A DNA stretch of 37,401 bases from JALYUA01 sp039933215 (GCA_039933215.1 JBDTOO010000033.1:1-37401); one strand, 5' to 3'; numbered from the stretch's first letter, positions 24,654 to 33,031 are shown. Made by a program: numbers and translations. The notes: generated by a model from the letters alone, not told the origin.

Positions 24654-24681
24654 TTTCCTCTTTCCTCTTTCCTCTTTCCTC
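24654..24681. repeat. Four tandem heptamers TTTCCTC in a polypyrimidine tract
   Basis: Four perfect TTTCCTC units lie within a longer pyrimidine-only run that begins near 24634, between the convergent stress-protein and hybrid-kinase genes. A 6-base-pair hairpin (GAGGGC 24612-24617 with GCCCTC 24629-24634) precedes it and may help termination of the plus-strand gene. The repeat is a candidate for slippage or for triplex (H-DNA) structure. Confidence 0.8.
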
Positions 24682-24686
24682 TCACC

Positions 24687-26750
24687 TCACGTGACCGGGC
24701 CGACGCTCAGCTTTCCGCGCGGCCCGGTCTTCGACCCCTCGAGGCATTCCTTCAGCGCGTCGAAGAGGAGGTGCACGTTGACCGGCTTGTGCAGGACGGC
24801 GGAGACTCCCGCGCGCTCGATCCGCCGGCGATCCTCGTCGGCCGTGACGCCCGTCAGGGCGATGACGGGAAAGCGCGTCGCCTCCCGCTTTTGGCGGGCG
24901 GCGAGCCACGACGCCCCGTCCCCGTCGGGAAGCGTGATGTCCAGGACCAGGACCTCCGGAACTTCCGCGTCGATGCGCTCGTCCGCCTGGGCGAGGTCGG
25001 CCGCCTCGGAGATCCGATACCCCTCGGATTCCAGGAGGCTCTTCAGTCCGTAACGGGACGAGGCGTCGTCCTCCACGATGAGAACGTGCCGGCCCTCCCC
25101 GTCGGCGTCGATGCCGCTCGGCGAGGGACCGCTTTTCCATCGGCTCGCGGAAGCAGCCGGCTCGCCGGCGGGCGACGAGGGCAGCTGCGGGAGCGTGAAC
25201 GACACGCGTGTTCCCTTCCCCTCGCGGCTGTCGAAGAGGAGATCGCCGCCCATGAGCTCGACGAGTTGCTTCGAGATCGAGAGGCCGAGGCCGGTTCCGC
25301 GCGCCGCCTCGGACGTCCGCGTGCGGATCTGTCGGAACGGCTCGAACGCCGCGGCGACCAGGTGCGGGGGGACGCCGACGCCGGTGTCCTCGACCTCGAA
25401 CGCGATGCTGCCCTGCCAGAGGGCGGCGCGCAGGACGACGCCTCCCTCCTTCGTGAACTTCACGGCATTCGACAGCAGATTGATCAGGACGCGGGAAAGC
25501 TTCTCCCGGTCGAGGCCCACCGTCGCCGGCGTGTCCGGCGCGATCTCGAGCGTCAGCGAGATGCCCTTCTCGGTTGCGTGAGGCTCCAGGATGCTCGTCG
25601 TCTCTTGAAGGAACGGTGTGATCTCGACGCGTTGCGGGTGCAGGTCTCTCTGGCCGGCCTCGAGCTTGGCGAGATCGAGGATGTTGTTGATCATCCGCAG
25701 GAGCGTCTCGGCGCTGTCCCGGATCACCCGGACGTCATGCACGCGCCGTTCGGCGTCCGCGGGCGTGATGCCCTCCCGCTCGATCAGATGAGACAACAGA
25801 ATGATGGTGTTCAGCGGAGTCCGCAGCTCGTGCGAAACCGTCGAGAGAAAGTCCGACTTCAGGCGGTCGAGCTCCGCGAGCTTCTCGTACGCCTCGGATC
25901 GCTCGCGGATCGTCCGGCCCTGTTCGCGGATCGCCCGGCCGATCCGCACGAGGGAGCGAGCGCGGGCCCGCAGCTCGGCGCTCTCGATGGGCTTGCCGAT
26001 GAAGTCGTCGGCGCCCGCCGCGTAGCCGCGCTCCCGATCGATCGAGCCCGCGGTCAGAAGGAGAACCGGCAGGTACTCGGGCGAGCTCGCGATCAGCCGC
26101 GAGGTGAGTTCGTAACCCGACTCCCGTCCGAGCATCACGTCGACCACGGCGAGATCGAAGACCGGATTCTGCTGGAACGCCCGCAGCGCCTCGTCCGACG
26201 AAGAGGTGACGACGACGTGATGCCCGTCGGCCTCGAGGTCCGCGGTCAGAAGGTGAGCCACCTCCTGCTGGTCGTCGACGACGAGGATGCGGGCCGGGCC
26301 GGTTCGCTCGCCGGCGGGCGCCTCGGTCAGCCGCGGCGAGGGGCGGTCGCCCGGAAGCTTCAGGAAGGAACCCACGAGGGACGCAAAGGTGTCTTCGTCG
26401 ATGGGCTTCGCGAGGAAGCCGTCGCAACCCGCCGCGAGGGCGCGCTCTCGATCTCCCTGCATGGCGTGCGCGGTGACCGCGACCACCGGGATGCCGGACG
26501 TTTCGGGGTGCGACTTGATCTGACGCGTCGCTTCCCAGCCGGACAGCACGGGGAGCGAGAGATCCATCAGGACGAGATCCGGCCGGGCGTCGAGCGCCCG
26601 TTGAACTCCCTGTTGCCCGTCGGAAGCCGTCAGGACCTCGTGGCCAGCGCCTTCGAGCAACATCCGCACGAGCTCGCGGATGTCGGGCGAGTCCTCGACC
26701 ACGAGAATCCTGGCCATACGGGCCGCATTATCGACGACGCCGGCGGTCAT
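24687..26750 (-). CDS. Soluble hybrid histidine kinase, REC-REC-HisKA-HATPase-REC
   Basis: A 687-residue cytoplasmic kinase without membrane helices. Receiver 1 has D63 in LVLMDLSLP, and receiver 2 has D204 in AVVDVMLG. HisKA has H307 in STVSHELRTPLN. The ATPase domain has N428 in NLLSNAVKF, D455 in EDTGVGVP and GTGLGLSISKQLVELMGG. Receiver 3 has D604 in LVLDITLPDGDG. All three receivers keep the phosphorylated Asp and a later Lys (KP). The ATG at 26750 overlaps the upstream kinase stop (ATGA); an ATG 11 codons later (26717) is the alternative. Two input receivers ahead of the kinase suggest that it takes phosphoryl signals from other kinases, most simply from its neighbour. No Hpt domain or DNA-binding output is attached. 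Confidence 0.94.
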   Translation of the reverse strand: MTAGVVDNAARMARILVVEDSPDIRELVRMLLEGAGHEVLTASDGQQGVQRALDARPDLVLMDLSLPVLSGWEATRQIKSHPETSGIPVVAVTAHAMQGDRERALAAGCDGFLAKPIDEDTFASLVGSFLKLPGDRPSPRLTEAPAGERTGPARILVVDDQQEVAHLLTADLEADGHHVVVTSSSDEALRAFQQNPVFDLAVVDVMLGRESGYELTSRLIASSPEYLPVLLLTAGSIDRERGYAAGADDFIGKPIESAELRARARSLVRIGRAIREQGRTIRERSEAYEKLAELDRLKSDFLSTVSHELRTPLNTIILLSHLIEREGITPADAERRVHDVRVIRDSAETLLRMINNILDLAKLEAGQRDLHPQRVEITPFLQETTSILEPHATEKGISLTLEIAPDTPATVGLDREKLSRVLINLLSNAVKFTKEGGVVLRAALWQGSIAFEVEDTGVGVPPHLVAAAFEPFRQIRTRTSEAARGTGLGLSISKQLVELMGGDLLFDSREGKGTRVSFTLPQLPSSPAGEPAASASRWKSGPSPSGIDADGEGRHVLIVEDDASSRYGLKSLLESEGYRISEAADLAQADERIDAEVPEVLVLDITLPDGDGASWLAARQKREATRFPVIALTGVTADEDRRRIERAGVSAVLHKPVNVHLLFDALKECLEGSKTGPRGKLSVGPVT

Positions 26751-29632
26751 CGGGAAGCCGGCGCTCCGGCGGTCTCGGCGGAGATGCGGTTCCCGGGCCT
26801 CGAAGCTCCGATCACAGCCATCACCTCGCGCACGATCCCGCCCGGATCGGTTCCCTTCTTCAGGATGCGCTTGACCGTCCCGTTCAGCTTTGCGGAGTCC
26901 TCGGCCGTCAGGTCTCTGGCGGTCACCACGATCACGGGCACGCCGGCCCAGTCCGGCCGCTCCCGGATGCGGTAGAGCACCTCGAAGCCGTCCGGGGGAG
27001 GCATCATCAGGTCGAGAAGGACCGCCGAGGGACGTTCCCTCTCGAGCTCCGCGAGCGCTTCCGCGCCTCCGGGGACGGATCGGGTTCGAAAACCCGCGGC
27101 GATGAGCTCCTGTTCGAGCAGCGCTCGAACGTCTGCCTCGTCGTCGACGATGAGAATGTGTCCGCGAGACGCGAGCACTCCCGCGCGTGAAAGAACCTGA
27201 AAGAGGTCCGCGCGGGCGAGAGGCTTGACGAGATAGTCGAAGGCGCCGAGGGAGAAACCGAACGTTCGATTCTCGACGACGGACGAGACGACGACGGGAA
27301 TCCCGCGCGTCTCGGGGGAGTCCTTGAGCGTCTTCAGGGCCTGCCAGCCGTTCAGGTTCGGCATGAGGACGTCCAGGAGGATGACGTCCGGCCGGTGTGC
27401 GCGCGCCAACCGGATTCCTTCCTCACCGTCCCGCGCCTCGAGGACCTGCACACCGTAAGGCTCCAGTTCCACCGCGAGGAGCCGGCGTACGCCCTCGTCG
27501 TCGTCGACGACCAGAACGGTTCGCTTTCCGGGCCGGTCGGACATCGGAATGCGGCTCGGCAAGTGAGGCACGCCCGGGAGCACCCGCGGCAGGAGGAGCG
27601 TGAATCGCGCGCCTTTGCCGCGCGCGCTCTCGAGAGAGATGGTCCCGCCGAGAAAGAGCGCCAGCTTCCTGACGATCGCGAGCCCGAGTCCCGTTCCGCC
27701 GCGGCCGAGATGCTCGGGCGCCTCTCCCTGGCGGAACTCGTCGAAGATCGTCGCCTGTTCGTCCTCCGGGATCCCGATTCCCGTGTCCGAGACCAACAGG
27801 GACCACTGGTCGTCGCCTCGCGCGTCCGCGCGGATGCGGATGGAGCCCTTCTCCGTGAACTTCAGGGCGTTGCCGATGAGATTCGTCAGGATCTGCGTCA
27901 GCTTCGCGGGATCCGTCGTGACCTCCTCGAGGTCGGGCCCCGCCGAGACCGAAAGGTCGATTCCCTTGCGCCGCGCCGCCTCTCCGAAGTCCGCCTCCAC
28001 CTGAGACAGGAAGGCGGGAATCGAGACGACTTTCGGATGGATCTCCTCCTTGCCCGCCTCGATCTTCGAGATGTCCAGGATGTCGTTGATGAGACCGAGG
28101 AGAAGCTTGGCGTTTCGCTGCACGCGCTCGAGGCTTCCGCGCTGCGCCTCGTTGAGCGATCCCTGGTTGCCGCGCAGGAGCGTGCCGGTGAACCCGAGGA
28201 TGACGGTCATCGGCGTGCGCAATTCGTGAGAGACCGAAGCGAGGAAGCGGTCCTTCAAGGCGCTCGCGTGCTGGAGCTCCTGCGCCGTTCGAGCGATCCG
28301 GCTTCCCTGCTCCTCCAGCAGCTCGTTCTGTTCGGTCAACCGCCTCGACTGCTCGGCGACGCGCTCGTTCGCGGCCGCGTTGGCGAGAGCGACGGCGAGC
28401 GAAGGAGCGATCACCGAAAGGGCGTTGCGGCTCCGGGCGCTGAACGCCGTCGTCGCGGCCAGGGCGAGGACTCCGACGACGTGGTCGAAGTACACGAGGG
28501 GGATGTGCGCGGACTCGTGGGGCAGCATCCGTCCGTCGAAGACGTCGATCGTCGGAGTCTGCGGATCGACCGAAAGGAAGATGGGCCGCCGTTCGCGGGC
28601 CGCGCGCTCCGCCTGATCCCTTCCGATCCCTTCGTTCCCTTCGGTCCCGCCGACGGAGACCGCTCGTTGGAAGCCGCCATCGGGGTCGGGAAGGTAGAGG
28701 ATCCCCGAGGCGGCCCCGCTCACCTCGAGGATTTTCCCGAGGGTGGATGACCCGAAGCCCGATAGATCGTTGACCGTCGCCGCGACCGTCAGGATGGCGT
28801 TGACGGACGACTGGATGTCGAGGTCGGCGAGGGCGAGGCCCCGTTTGCCGTAGAGCTCCGCGGCGCGATTGAAGTTCCGGCCGAGATCCCCGATCTCGTC
28901 GTTCGACTGGTCCTGCAGGCGGGGAGTCGGACGGTCGGCGACCAGCGCTCCGAGAGCGTCGGCCGCGGCCGCGCACGGCGCGACGATGCGGCGGTTGACG
29001 TCGGAGAGGATCCAGATGATCCCGAGGAACATCAGGATGGCGAGGATCCCCAGGGCGGTCGCCGCGGCGTCGCGGTTGTCCTTCAGGCGCTCTTCGGCGA
29101 ACGCCTCGGTGCGCTCGAAGCTCTCGGCGAGCTCCGAAAGATGCTCCCGGAACTTTTCCGCGGCCGGCCGGGCGACGTCGTCGTGCTGCAGCCTCGCTGC
29201 CGACGGGTTCTCCGGTGAAAATCGCGCGATCGCCTGCTCCGCCGCCTGGGCGTAGACGACCTCTTCCGCCTCCGCCCGCTCGAGCAGGCCGCGCATGCCT
29301 TCGGTGGTCGCGCGCCGCCGGATCGCCCCGAGCGTGCCGCGGAGGACCGTGCGGCTCGAATGGTGCCGTGAGAGGTCGTATCCCTGGCCGGTCGTCGTGT
29401 AGCGGGAGAGCGCTTCCTCCGCCTCGTTCAGACTCGTCTGCGCGTCCTGCACCTGCTGGCGCAGCTCCCCGTTGCGCTGGATGGCGAGCGTCGTGTTGTA
29501 GAGGCCGAACACGGCGTTGACCGTGTAGTAGAACCAGGCGCCGAGGATGGCGAGCCCGACGGCCGCATAGATCCGCAGCCGCGAGCGAAGGGGGGAGCGA
29601 TTGACCGGCTTTGCCGGCGCGTTGTTGCTCAT
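26747..29632 (-). CDS. Membrane hybrid histidine kinase, CHASE3-like/HAMP/GAF/HisKA/HATPase/REC/REC
   Basis: A 961-residue sensor. TM1 (about 20-40) and TM2 (about 190-211) enclose an extracytoplasmic helical domain of about 150 residues that looks like CHASE3 (SLNEAEEALSRYTTTGQGYDL). A HAMP-like linker (DEIGDLGRNFNRAAEL) and a GAF-like domain (about 275-420) follow, then a coiled coil. The kinase core has H469 in ASVSHELRTPMT, N588, D616 in SDTGIGIP and GTGLGLAIVRKLALFLGG. Two receivers end the chain, with D754 in ILLDVLMPNLNG and D874 in VLLDLMMPPPDG. The gene overlaps the next kinase by four bases and is divergent from the kinase/sigma-54 activator pair at 29706, so a shared signalling circuit is likely. 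The ligand is unknown. Confidence 0.94.
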   Translation of the reverse strand: MSNNAPAKPVNRSPLRSRLRIYAAVGLAILGAWFYYTVNAVFGLYNTTLAIQRNGELRQQVQDAQTSLNEAEEALSRYTTTGQGYDLSRHHSSRTVLRGTLGAIRRRATTEGMRGLLERAEAEEVVYAQAAEQAIARFSPENPSAARLQHDDVARPAAEKFREHLSELAESFERTEAFAEERLKDNRDAAATALGILAILMFLGIIWILSDVNRRIVAPCAAAADALGALVADRPTPRLQDQSNDEIGDLGRNFNRAAELYGKRGLALADLDIQSSVNAILTVAATVNDLSGFGSSTLGKILEVSGAASGILYLPDPDGGFQRAVSVGGTEGNEGIGRDQAERAARERRPIFLSVDPQTPTIDVFDGRMLPHESAHIPLVYFDHVVGVLALAATTAFSARSRNALSVIAPSLAVALANAAANERVAEQSRRLTEQNELLEEQGSRIARTAQELQHASALKDRFLASVSHELRTPMTVILGFTGTLLRGNQGSLNEAQRGSLERVQRNAKLLLGLINDILDISKIEAGKEEIHPKVVSIPAFLSQVEADFGEAARRKGIDLSVSAGPDLEEVTTDPAKLTQILTNLIGNALKFTEKGSIRIRADARGDDQWSLLVSDTGIGIPEDEQATIFDEFRQGEAPEHLGRGGTGLGLAIVRKLALFLGGTISLESARGKGARFTLLLPRVLPGVPHLPSRIPMSDRPGKRTVLVVDDDEGVRRLLAVELEPYGVQVLEARDGEEGIRLARAHRPDVILLDVLMPNLNGWQALKTLKDSPETRGIPVVVSSVVENRTFGFSLGAFDYLVKPLARADLFQVLSRAGVLASRGHILIVDDEADVRALLEQELIAAGFRTRSVPGGAEALAELERERPSAVLLDLMMPPPDGFEVLYRIRERPDWAGVPVIVVTARDLTAEDSAKLNGTVKRILKKGTDPGGIVREVMAVIGASRPGNRISAETAGAPASR

Positions 29633-29695
29633 CGAGCACGTTCCAGTCCGACGTCAGAGTGTCATACGATGCGAAGCTCGGAATCGACTGTCTCA

Positions 29696-29711
29696 AGCAA
29701 AGAGGATGCCC
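29696..29711 (-). promoter_or_regulatory. Sigma-54-like promoter for the hybrid kinase operon
   Basis: Read on the minus strand, GGGCAT, five bases, TTGCT keeps GGCA and the whole TTGCW box with the correct 12-base GG to GC spacing. C at 29697 as -12 gives a start near 29685 and a 53-base leader before the ATG at 29632. The -24 box overlaps the ATG at 29706 of the divergent kinase, so the two directions may interfere. Confidence 0.45.
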
Positions 29712-30359
29712 ACCTTGTCTCAAACCAATGGAAGCGGAATAGCCGCTGCCCGCCGTGAGTTTCTGCGCCGGTTCTTTCACGACCTCGCGACGCCCCTTTC
29801 GGCCGTTTCCCTGCATCTCGAGGGCGCAGACCGGCGGGCCCGGCGGGGGGGCGATCCGGCGGAGTCGCTGACGATCGCCCGGGCGGAGCTCGGCAAGGCC
29901 TTCGATCTCTTCGACCTCGGGCGAGACCTACTCCTGGAGGAGCCGCAGCCGTCGAGCGACCTCGATCTCGACGATCTCGTCCGCGCCGCCGCGGAATCCC
30001 ATCCCGGAGTCCGGGTCGAAGGGAAGACCGGCTCCCGCGTCCATGGCGACCCGAAGGCGATCGCCGCGGCGATCGGATCGCTCGTCGTGAATGCCGTCGA
30101 GGCTTCCGAAGTCGCGGCTGTCATCCTGCGGGTGGAGCGCGACGGGGCCCGGCTGCGTGTTCGGATCGAGAATCCGGGCGCGCTTCCCGACAATGTGGAC
30201 GGATTGTTCTCTCCCAAGTCTGCCCGGCCGGGAAAGAACTGGGGAATGGGGCTCGCGCGCGCGAGACTGCTGGCCGCGGACGCCGGCGGCACGGTCCGGC
30301 TCGAGCAGAGTGACGGCCGCGTCGTTGCCACCATCGATCTTCCGGAGGTTTCATCTTGA
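29706..30359 (+). CDS. Small soluble histidine kinase, partner of the sigma-54 regulator
   Basis: A 217-residue kinase with no sensor domain. H25 lies in RFFHDLATPLSAVSLHLE, a HisKA-type H-box with the His-Asp-Leu and Thr-Pro pattern. The ATPase domain is reduced but recognisable: N129 in GSLVVNAVEAS, a degenerate G1 box (IENPGALPD in place of DxGxG) and a G2-like loop NWGMGLARARLLAADAGG. The missing G1 Asp means that ATP binding and kinase activity are uncertain; it might act as a phosphatase or transfer protein. The ATG at 29706 directly abuts AAAGAGG, whereas a TTG at 29715 has ideal spacing to it, so the true start may be nine bases later. The gene ends in a TTGA overlap with the regulator. 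Confidence 0.85.
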   Translation: MPTLSQTNGSGIAAARREFLRRFFHDLATPLSAVSLHLEGADRRARRGGDPAESLTIARAELGKAFDLFDLGRDLLLEEPQPSSDLDLDDLVRAAAESHPGVRVEGKTGSRVHGDPKAIAAAIGSLVVNAVEASEVAAVILRVERDGARLRVRIENPGALPDNVDGLFSPKSARPGKNWGMGLARARLLAADAGGTVRLEQSDGRVVATIDLPEVSS

Positions 30360-31591
30360 GAGTCCTCATCGTCGAAGACGACCTCGCGACGCGAAAAGGA
30401 CTCGAGGAATCGATCAAGGATCTGGGCGGCGAGCCCCACTGCGTGGGGACCGCGAAGGAAGCCGCCAAGGCGATCGGAGAGATGGATCCCCGCATCCTGA
30501 TCGTCGACATCCACCTGCCCGACGGAGATGGCATCGAGATCCTTCGCCTCGCGCGCGAGGGCGATCCCGACCGGGAGGGGATCGTCATCACGGGACAGGG
30601 CTCGATCGACAACGCCATCGAGGCGCTGCGCGCCGGCGCGTTCGACTATCTGCTGAAGCCGCTCCGGCCCGCGCAGCTCGAAGTCGTCTTCAACCGCCTC
30701 GCCGACCGGCGGCGGCTGGAGACGGAAGTCGAGACCCTGCGCGCGGAGCTGCAGGAAACGGGAAGGCTCGGAGACCTCGTCGGCCGATCCGAAGCCATGG
30801 CCCGGATCTTCGACGTGATCCGCCGCGTCGCCCGGTCGAGCGCGCCCGTCCTCATCACGGGCGCCTCCGGAAGCGGCAAGGAAGTCGCCGCGCGCACGAT
30901 CCATCGCCTGTCGCGCCGGGCGGGGAAACCCTTCGTCGCCTTCAACTGCGGGGCGATCTCTCCGACGCTGATCGAGAGCGAGCTCTTCGGGCACGAGCGG
31001 GGCTCGTTCACCGGCGCCGAAAAGCGGCGCCTCGGTTACTTCGAAGAGGCGATGGGAGGCACCCTTTTTCTCGACGAGATCACGGAGATGGGGGCCGAGC
31101 TCCAGGTGAAGCTCCTTCGTGTCCTCGAGGACAAGACGCTTCGCCGGGTCGGCGGATCCCAGGAGCTGAAAGTCGACGTCCGCCTGGTCTCGGCCACGAA
31201 CCGCGATCCCCGCGAGGCGATCCGGGAAGGAAAGCTCCGCGAAGACCTCTATTACCGGCTGAACGTATTTCCTCTGTCGCTGCCCAGTCTGGCCGAGCGG
31301 CAGGACGACATCCCGCTTCTCGCGGAGCACTTCCGGAAGTTGATCGAGGAACAGGAGCGGGCGGGAGTCACCGGCTGGGAGCCGAACGCGATCGCGCTCC
31401 TCCAGTCCTATTCGTGGCCCGGCAACGTCCGCGAGCTGCGCAACGTGGTCCACAGGGCTTACGTGATGACGGAGGGAAAGACCATACGACCCGAGGTCGT
31501 CCAGGAGCTCCTGCCGAGAGTCGAGCGCCCGGCGGCGGCCTCGAAGAAGAAGCCGGCCGCGAAGGGGAAAACGGCCGCCCGGCGGCGCTGA
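30356..31591 (+). CDS. NtrC-family sigma-54 activator lacking the Fis-type DNA-binding domain
   Basis: A 411-residue response regulator. The receiver (1-120) has D51 in ILIVDIHLPDGDG. The AAA+ domain (about 140-370) has Walker A GASGSGKE (169-176), sigma-54-contacting loop GSFTGA (216-221, the usual form being GAFTGA), Walker B LFLDEI (237-242) and arginine-finger region REDLYYRLNVFPL. After SWPGNVRELRNVVHRAYVM the chain runs only about 40 more residues. There is no helix-turn-helix of the Fis type; instead it ends in a tail with eight Lys/Arg in the last 20 residues. The start is TTG at 30356, overlapping the kinase stop (TTGA) with GGAGG eight bases upstream. HTH-less activators such as FlgR and CtcC are known and act without site-specific DNA binding. 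Confidence 0.94.
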   Translation: MRVLIVEDDLATRKGLEESIKDLGGEPHCVGTAKEAAKAIGEMDPRILIVDIHLPDGDGIEILRLAREGDPDREGIVITGQGSIDNAIEALRAGAFDYLLKPLRPAQLEVVFNRLADRRRLETEVETLRAELQETGRLGDLVGRSEAMARIFDVIRRVARSSAPVLITGASGSGKEVAARTIHRLSRRAGKPFVAFNCGAISPTLIESELFGHERGSFTGAEKRRLGYFEEAMGGTLFLDEITEMGAELQVKLLRVLEDKTLRRVGGSQELKVDVRLVSATNRDPREAIREGKLREDLYYRLNVFPLSLPSLAERQDDIPLLAEHFRKLIEEQERAGVTGWEPNAIALLQSYSWPGNVRELRNVVHRAYVMTEGKTIRPEVVQELLPRVERPAAASKKKPAAKGKTAARRR

Positions 31592-31665
31592 GCGTGCCCG
31601 GGGGCCCTGTTGTAAACTCGCGCGTCTCGCCGTTCGGCGCGACGTCACTATGAACAGAGGTCACA

Positions 31666-32067
31666 ATGACGAAGATCACTCCCGATGAAGCCCACTATGT
31701 GCTTCGCACACTCATGTCGCAGGGCAAGCTCCGTGCGGCGCATATCGATCAAGCCTTGCGCAATCGGGTCGAAGAGATCCGGTCTCTGCGGGAGCGGCTG
31801 GCCTCCCTCGAGAGTCTCTCCGACGGTGGACGTCCGGCGGGAAAGACCCGGGGCCGCCGCGCCTCTTCGCCGGCCGCCGCCGCCCCGGCTTCGCACCGGC
31901 GGAAGATGTCGCCCAGAGTCCGCGCGCTCCGCAAGCTTCAGGGAAAGTACATGGGCTACGTGCGCGGTCTGAAGCCCGCTGAAAAAGCCCGGGTGAAGAG
32001 TGTCCGCGAGAAGCAGGGGATGGAAGCCGCCATCCGGCTCGCGACGTCGCTCGCGGGAAAGAGCTGA
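31666..32067 (+). CDS. Small basic hypothetical protein with a central Ala/Pro/Arg linker
   Basis: A 133-residue protein I do not recognise. The N-terminal third is helical with coiled-coil character (AHIDQALRNRVEEIRSLRER). The middle is a Gly/Arg/Ala/Pro-rich linker that includes GRPAGKTRGRR, which resembles an AT-hook-like or nucleoid-binding segment. The C-terminal third is a charged helical unit (SPRVRALRKLQGKYMGYVRG, then KARVKSVREKQG). The ATG follows AGAGG. It starts 75 bases after the sigma-54 activator, on the same strand; the activator's basic tail and this protein's basic linker are of similar composition. No terminator is visible between them. Confidence 0.75.
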   Translation: MTKITPDEAHYVLRTLMSQGKLRAAHIDQALRNRVEEIRSLRERLASLESLSDGGRPAGKTRGRRASSPAAAAPASHRRKMSPRVRALRKLQGKYMGYVRGLKPAEKARVKSVREKQGMEAAIRLATSLAGKS

Positions 32068-32134
32068 CAGGGGACCTCGTCCCGGCGCGGAACCTGCAAT
32101 ACTTTCGATCCCTTTGGAGGAAGCCCGAATCGAG

Positions 32135-32461
32135 ATGACGGACAGGAACAGCGACCCGCCCCGCCCGATCCCGAAGGCCCCGCGAAGCTCCGGCTCCGTG
32201 CGGCCGCCTCACCGCCTCTCTCCGGAAGAGTATGAAATCAAGATCAGGTGGGAGAAGGCGCGCCGCGTGATCGACGTCACGACGACGGGGGTCAAGTTCG
32301 AGTTCGACGGCTCCCTGAAGGTCGGGTTGATGTATCCGATCACGCTGACCGCGCCGGGCGTCTCCCTGAACTCGACGATCGAAGTGACACGCTGCCAGCT
32401 GACGGTCGCGAGCGGCCGCTTCTTCCTGGTCGAGGGACGGTTCTTTCCCTACGTCGAGTAG
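32135..32461 (+). CDS. Small PilZ-like beta-barrel protein, degenerate
   Basis: A 108-residue protein with a disordered Pro/Ser/Arg N-terminus (about 1-30) and a beta-rich core. Segments VIDVTTTGVKFEFDGSLKVG and EVTRCQLTVASGRFFLVEGR follow the strand order of PilZ domains, in which D/NxSxxG and an upstream RxxxR bind cyclic di-GMP. Here DVTTTG replaces DxSxxG, and only an approximate basic patch (RWEKARR) lies upstream, so nucleotide binding is doubtful. The ATG at 32135 is 14 bases after GGAGG, a long spacing. It could instead be a small structural domain unrelated to PilZ. Confidence 0.65.
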   Translation: MTDRNSDPPRPIPKAPRSSGSVRPPHRLSPEEYEIKIRWEKARRVIDVTTTGVKFEFDGSLKVGLMYPITLTAPGVSLNSTIEVTRCQLTVASGRFFLVEGRFFPYVE

Positions 32462-32494
32462 GCGGCGACTCGGGATCGGGTCATCCCGTCCGGG

Positions 32495-33031
32495 TCAGCT
32501 CTTCTTCTTCGGGTCCGGCCTCGCGAAGCGGTGCGCCACGTGCCAGGGGGTGACGCGGACCTCGCGGTCTCGAACGAGTCCGCTCGGACCGAAGGCGCGA
32601 TCGAGATCGCCCGCTTCGAGGCGGTGCGCCGCGGGGGTCGCGAGTCCCATCACTTTCCTCAGGGCGACGACGCCCCACAGGACGCCGCCCGGATCGAGGC
32701 GTTTGACCAGGGCGTCCAGGACCGCGTGCGAGCCGACCCGGTCCTCCCGCCAGACGAGGATCGCGTCGTAGGAATCCTTGACCGAGCGGATCCGGCGTCC
32801 TTCCGCCAGGCTCGTCTCACCGCGGCCGCGGCGGGCCTCCACGGCGAGTTCCGCCAGCGGCTCGGGGACGTCGACCAGCAGCAGCCGTTGCCCGTGCGCC
32901 AGCTCCAGGCGGGCCGCGAGCTCGGAGGGGTTCTTCAGGACCAGATCCACGCCGGCATGGTACGCCGTGCGCCGTTCGGTCTTGGCACGACCTTCGCTCT
33001 CAGTCGGCCGATAGTGAGGCGCTTGGCCCAC
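32495..33031 (-). CDS. DUF3052-like protein
   Basis: A 178-residue soluble protein. The core shows LVLKNPSELAARLELAHGQR, LLLVDVPEP, then DSYDAILVWREDRVGSHAVL and LVKRLDPGGVLWGVVALRKV. That resembles the DUF3052 arrangement, where a GxLW-type motif follows a Rossmann-like half. The C-terminus is basic (RFARPDPKKKS). The start is GTG at 33031, 26 bases from the divergent Lmo0937-family start; a GTG at VDLVLKNP (about residue 28) is an alternative. No catalytic motif is visible, and the function is unknown. Confidence 0.7.
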   Translation of the reverse strand: MGQAPHYRPTESEGRAKTERRTAYHAGVDLVLKNPSELAARLELAHGQRLLLVDVPEPLAELAVEARRGRGETSLAEGRRIRSVKDSYDAILVWREDRVGSHAVLDALVKRLDPGGVLWGVVALRKVMGLATPAAHRLEAGDLDRAFGPSGLVRDREVRVTPWHVAHRFARPDPKKKS

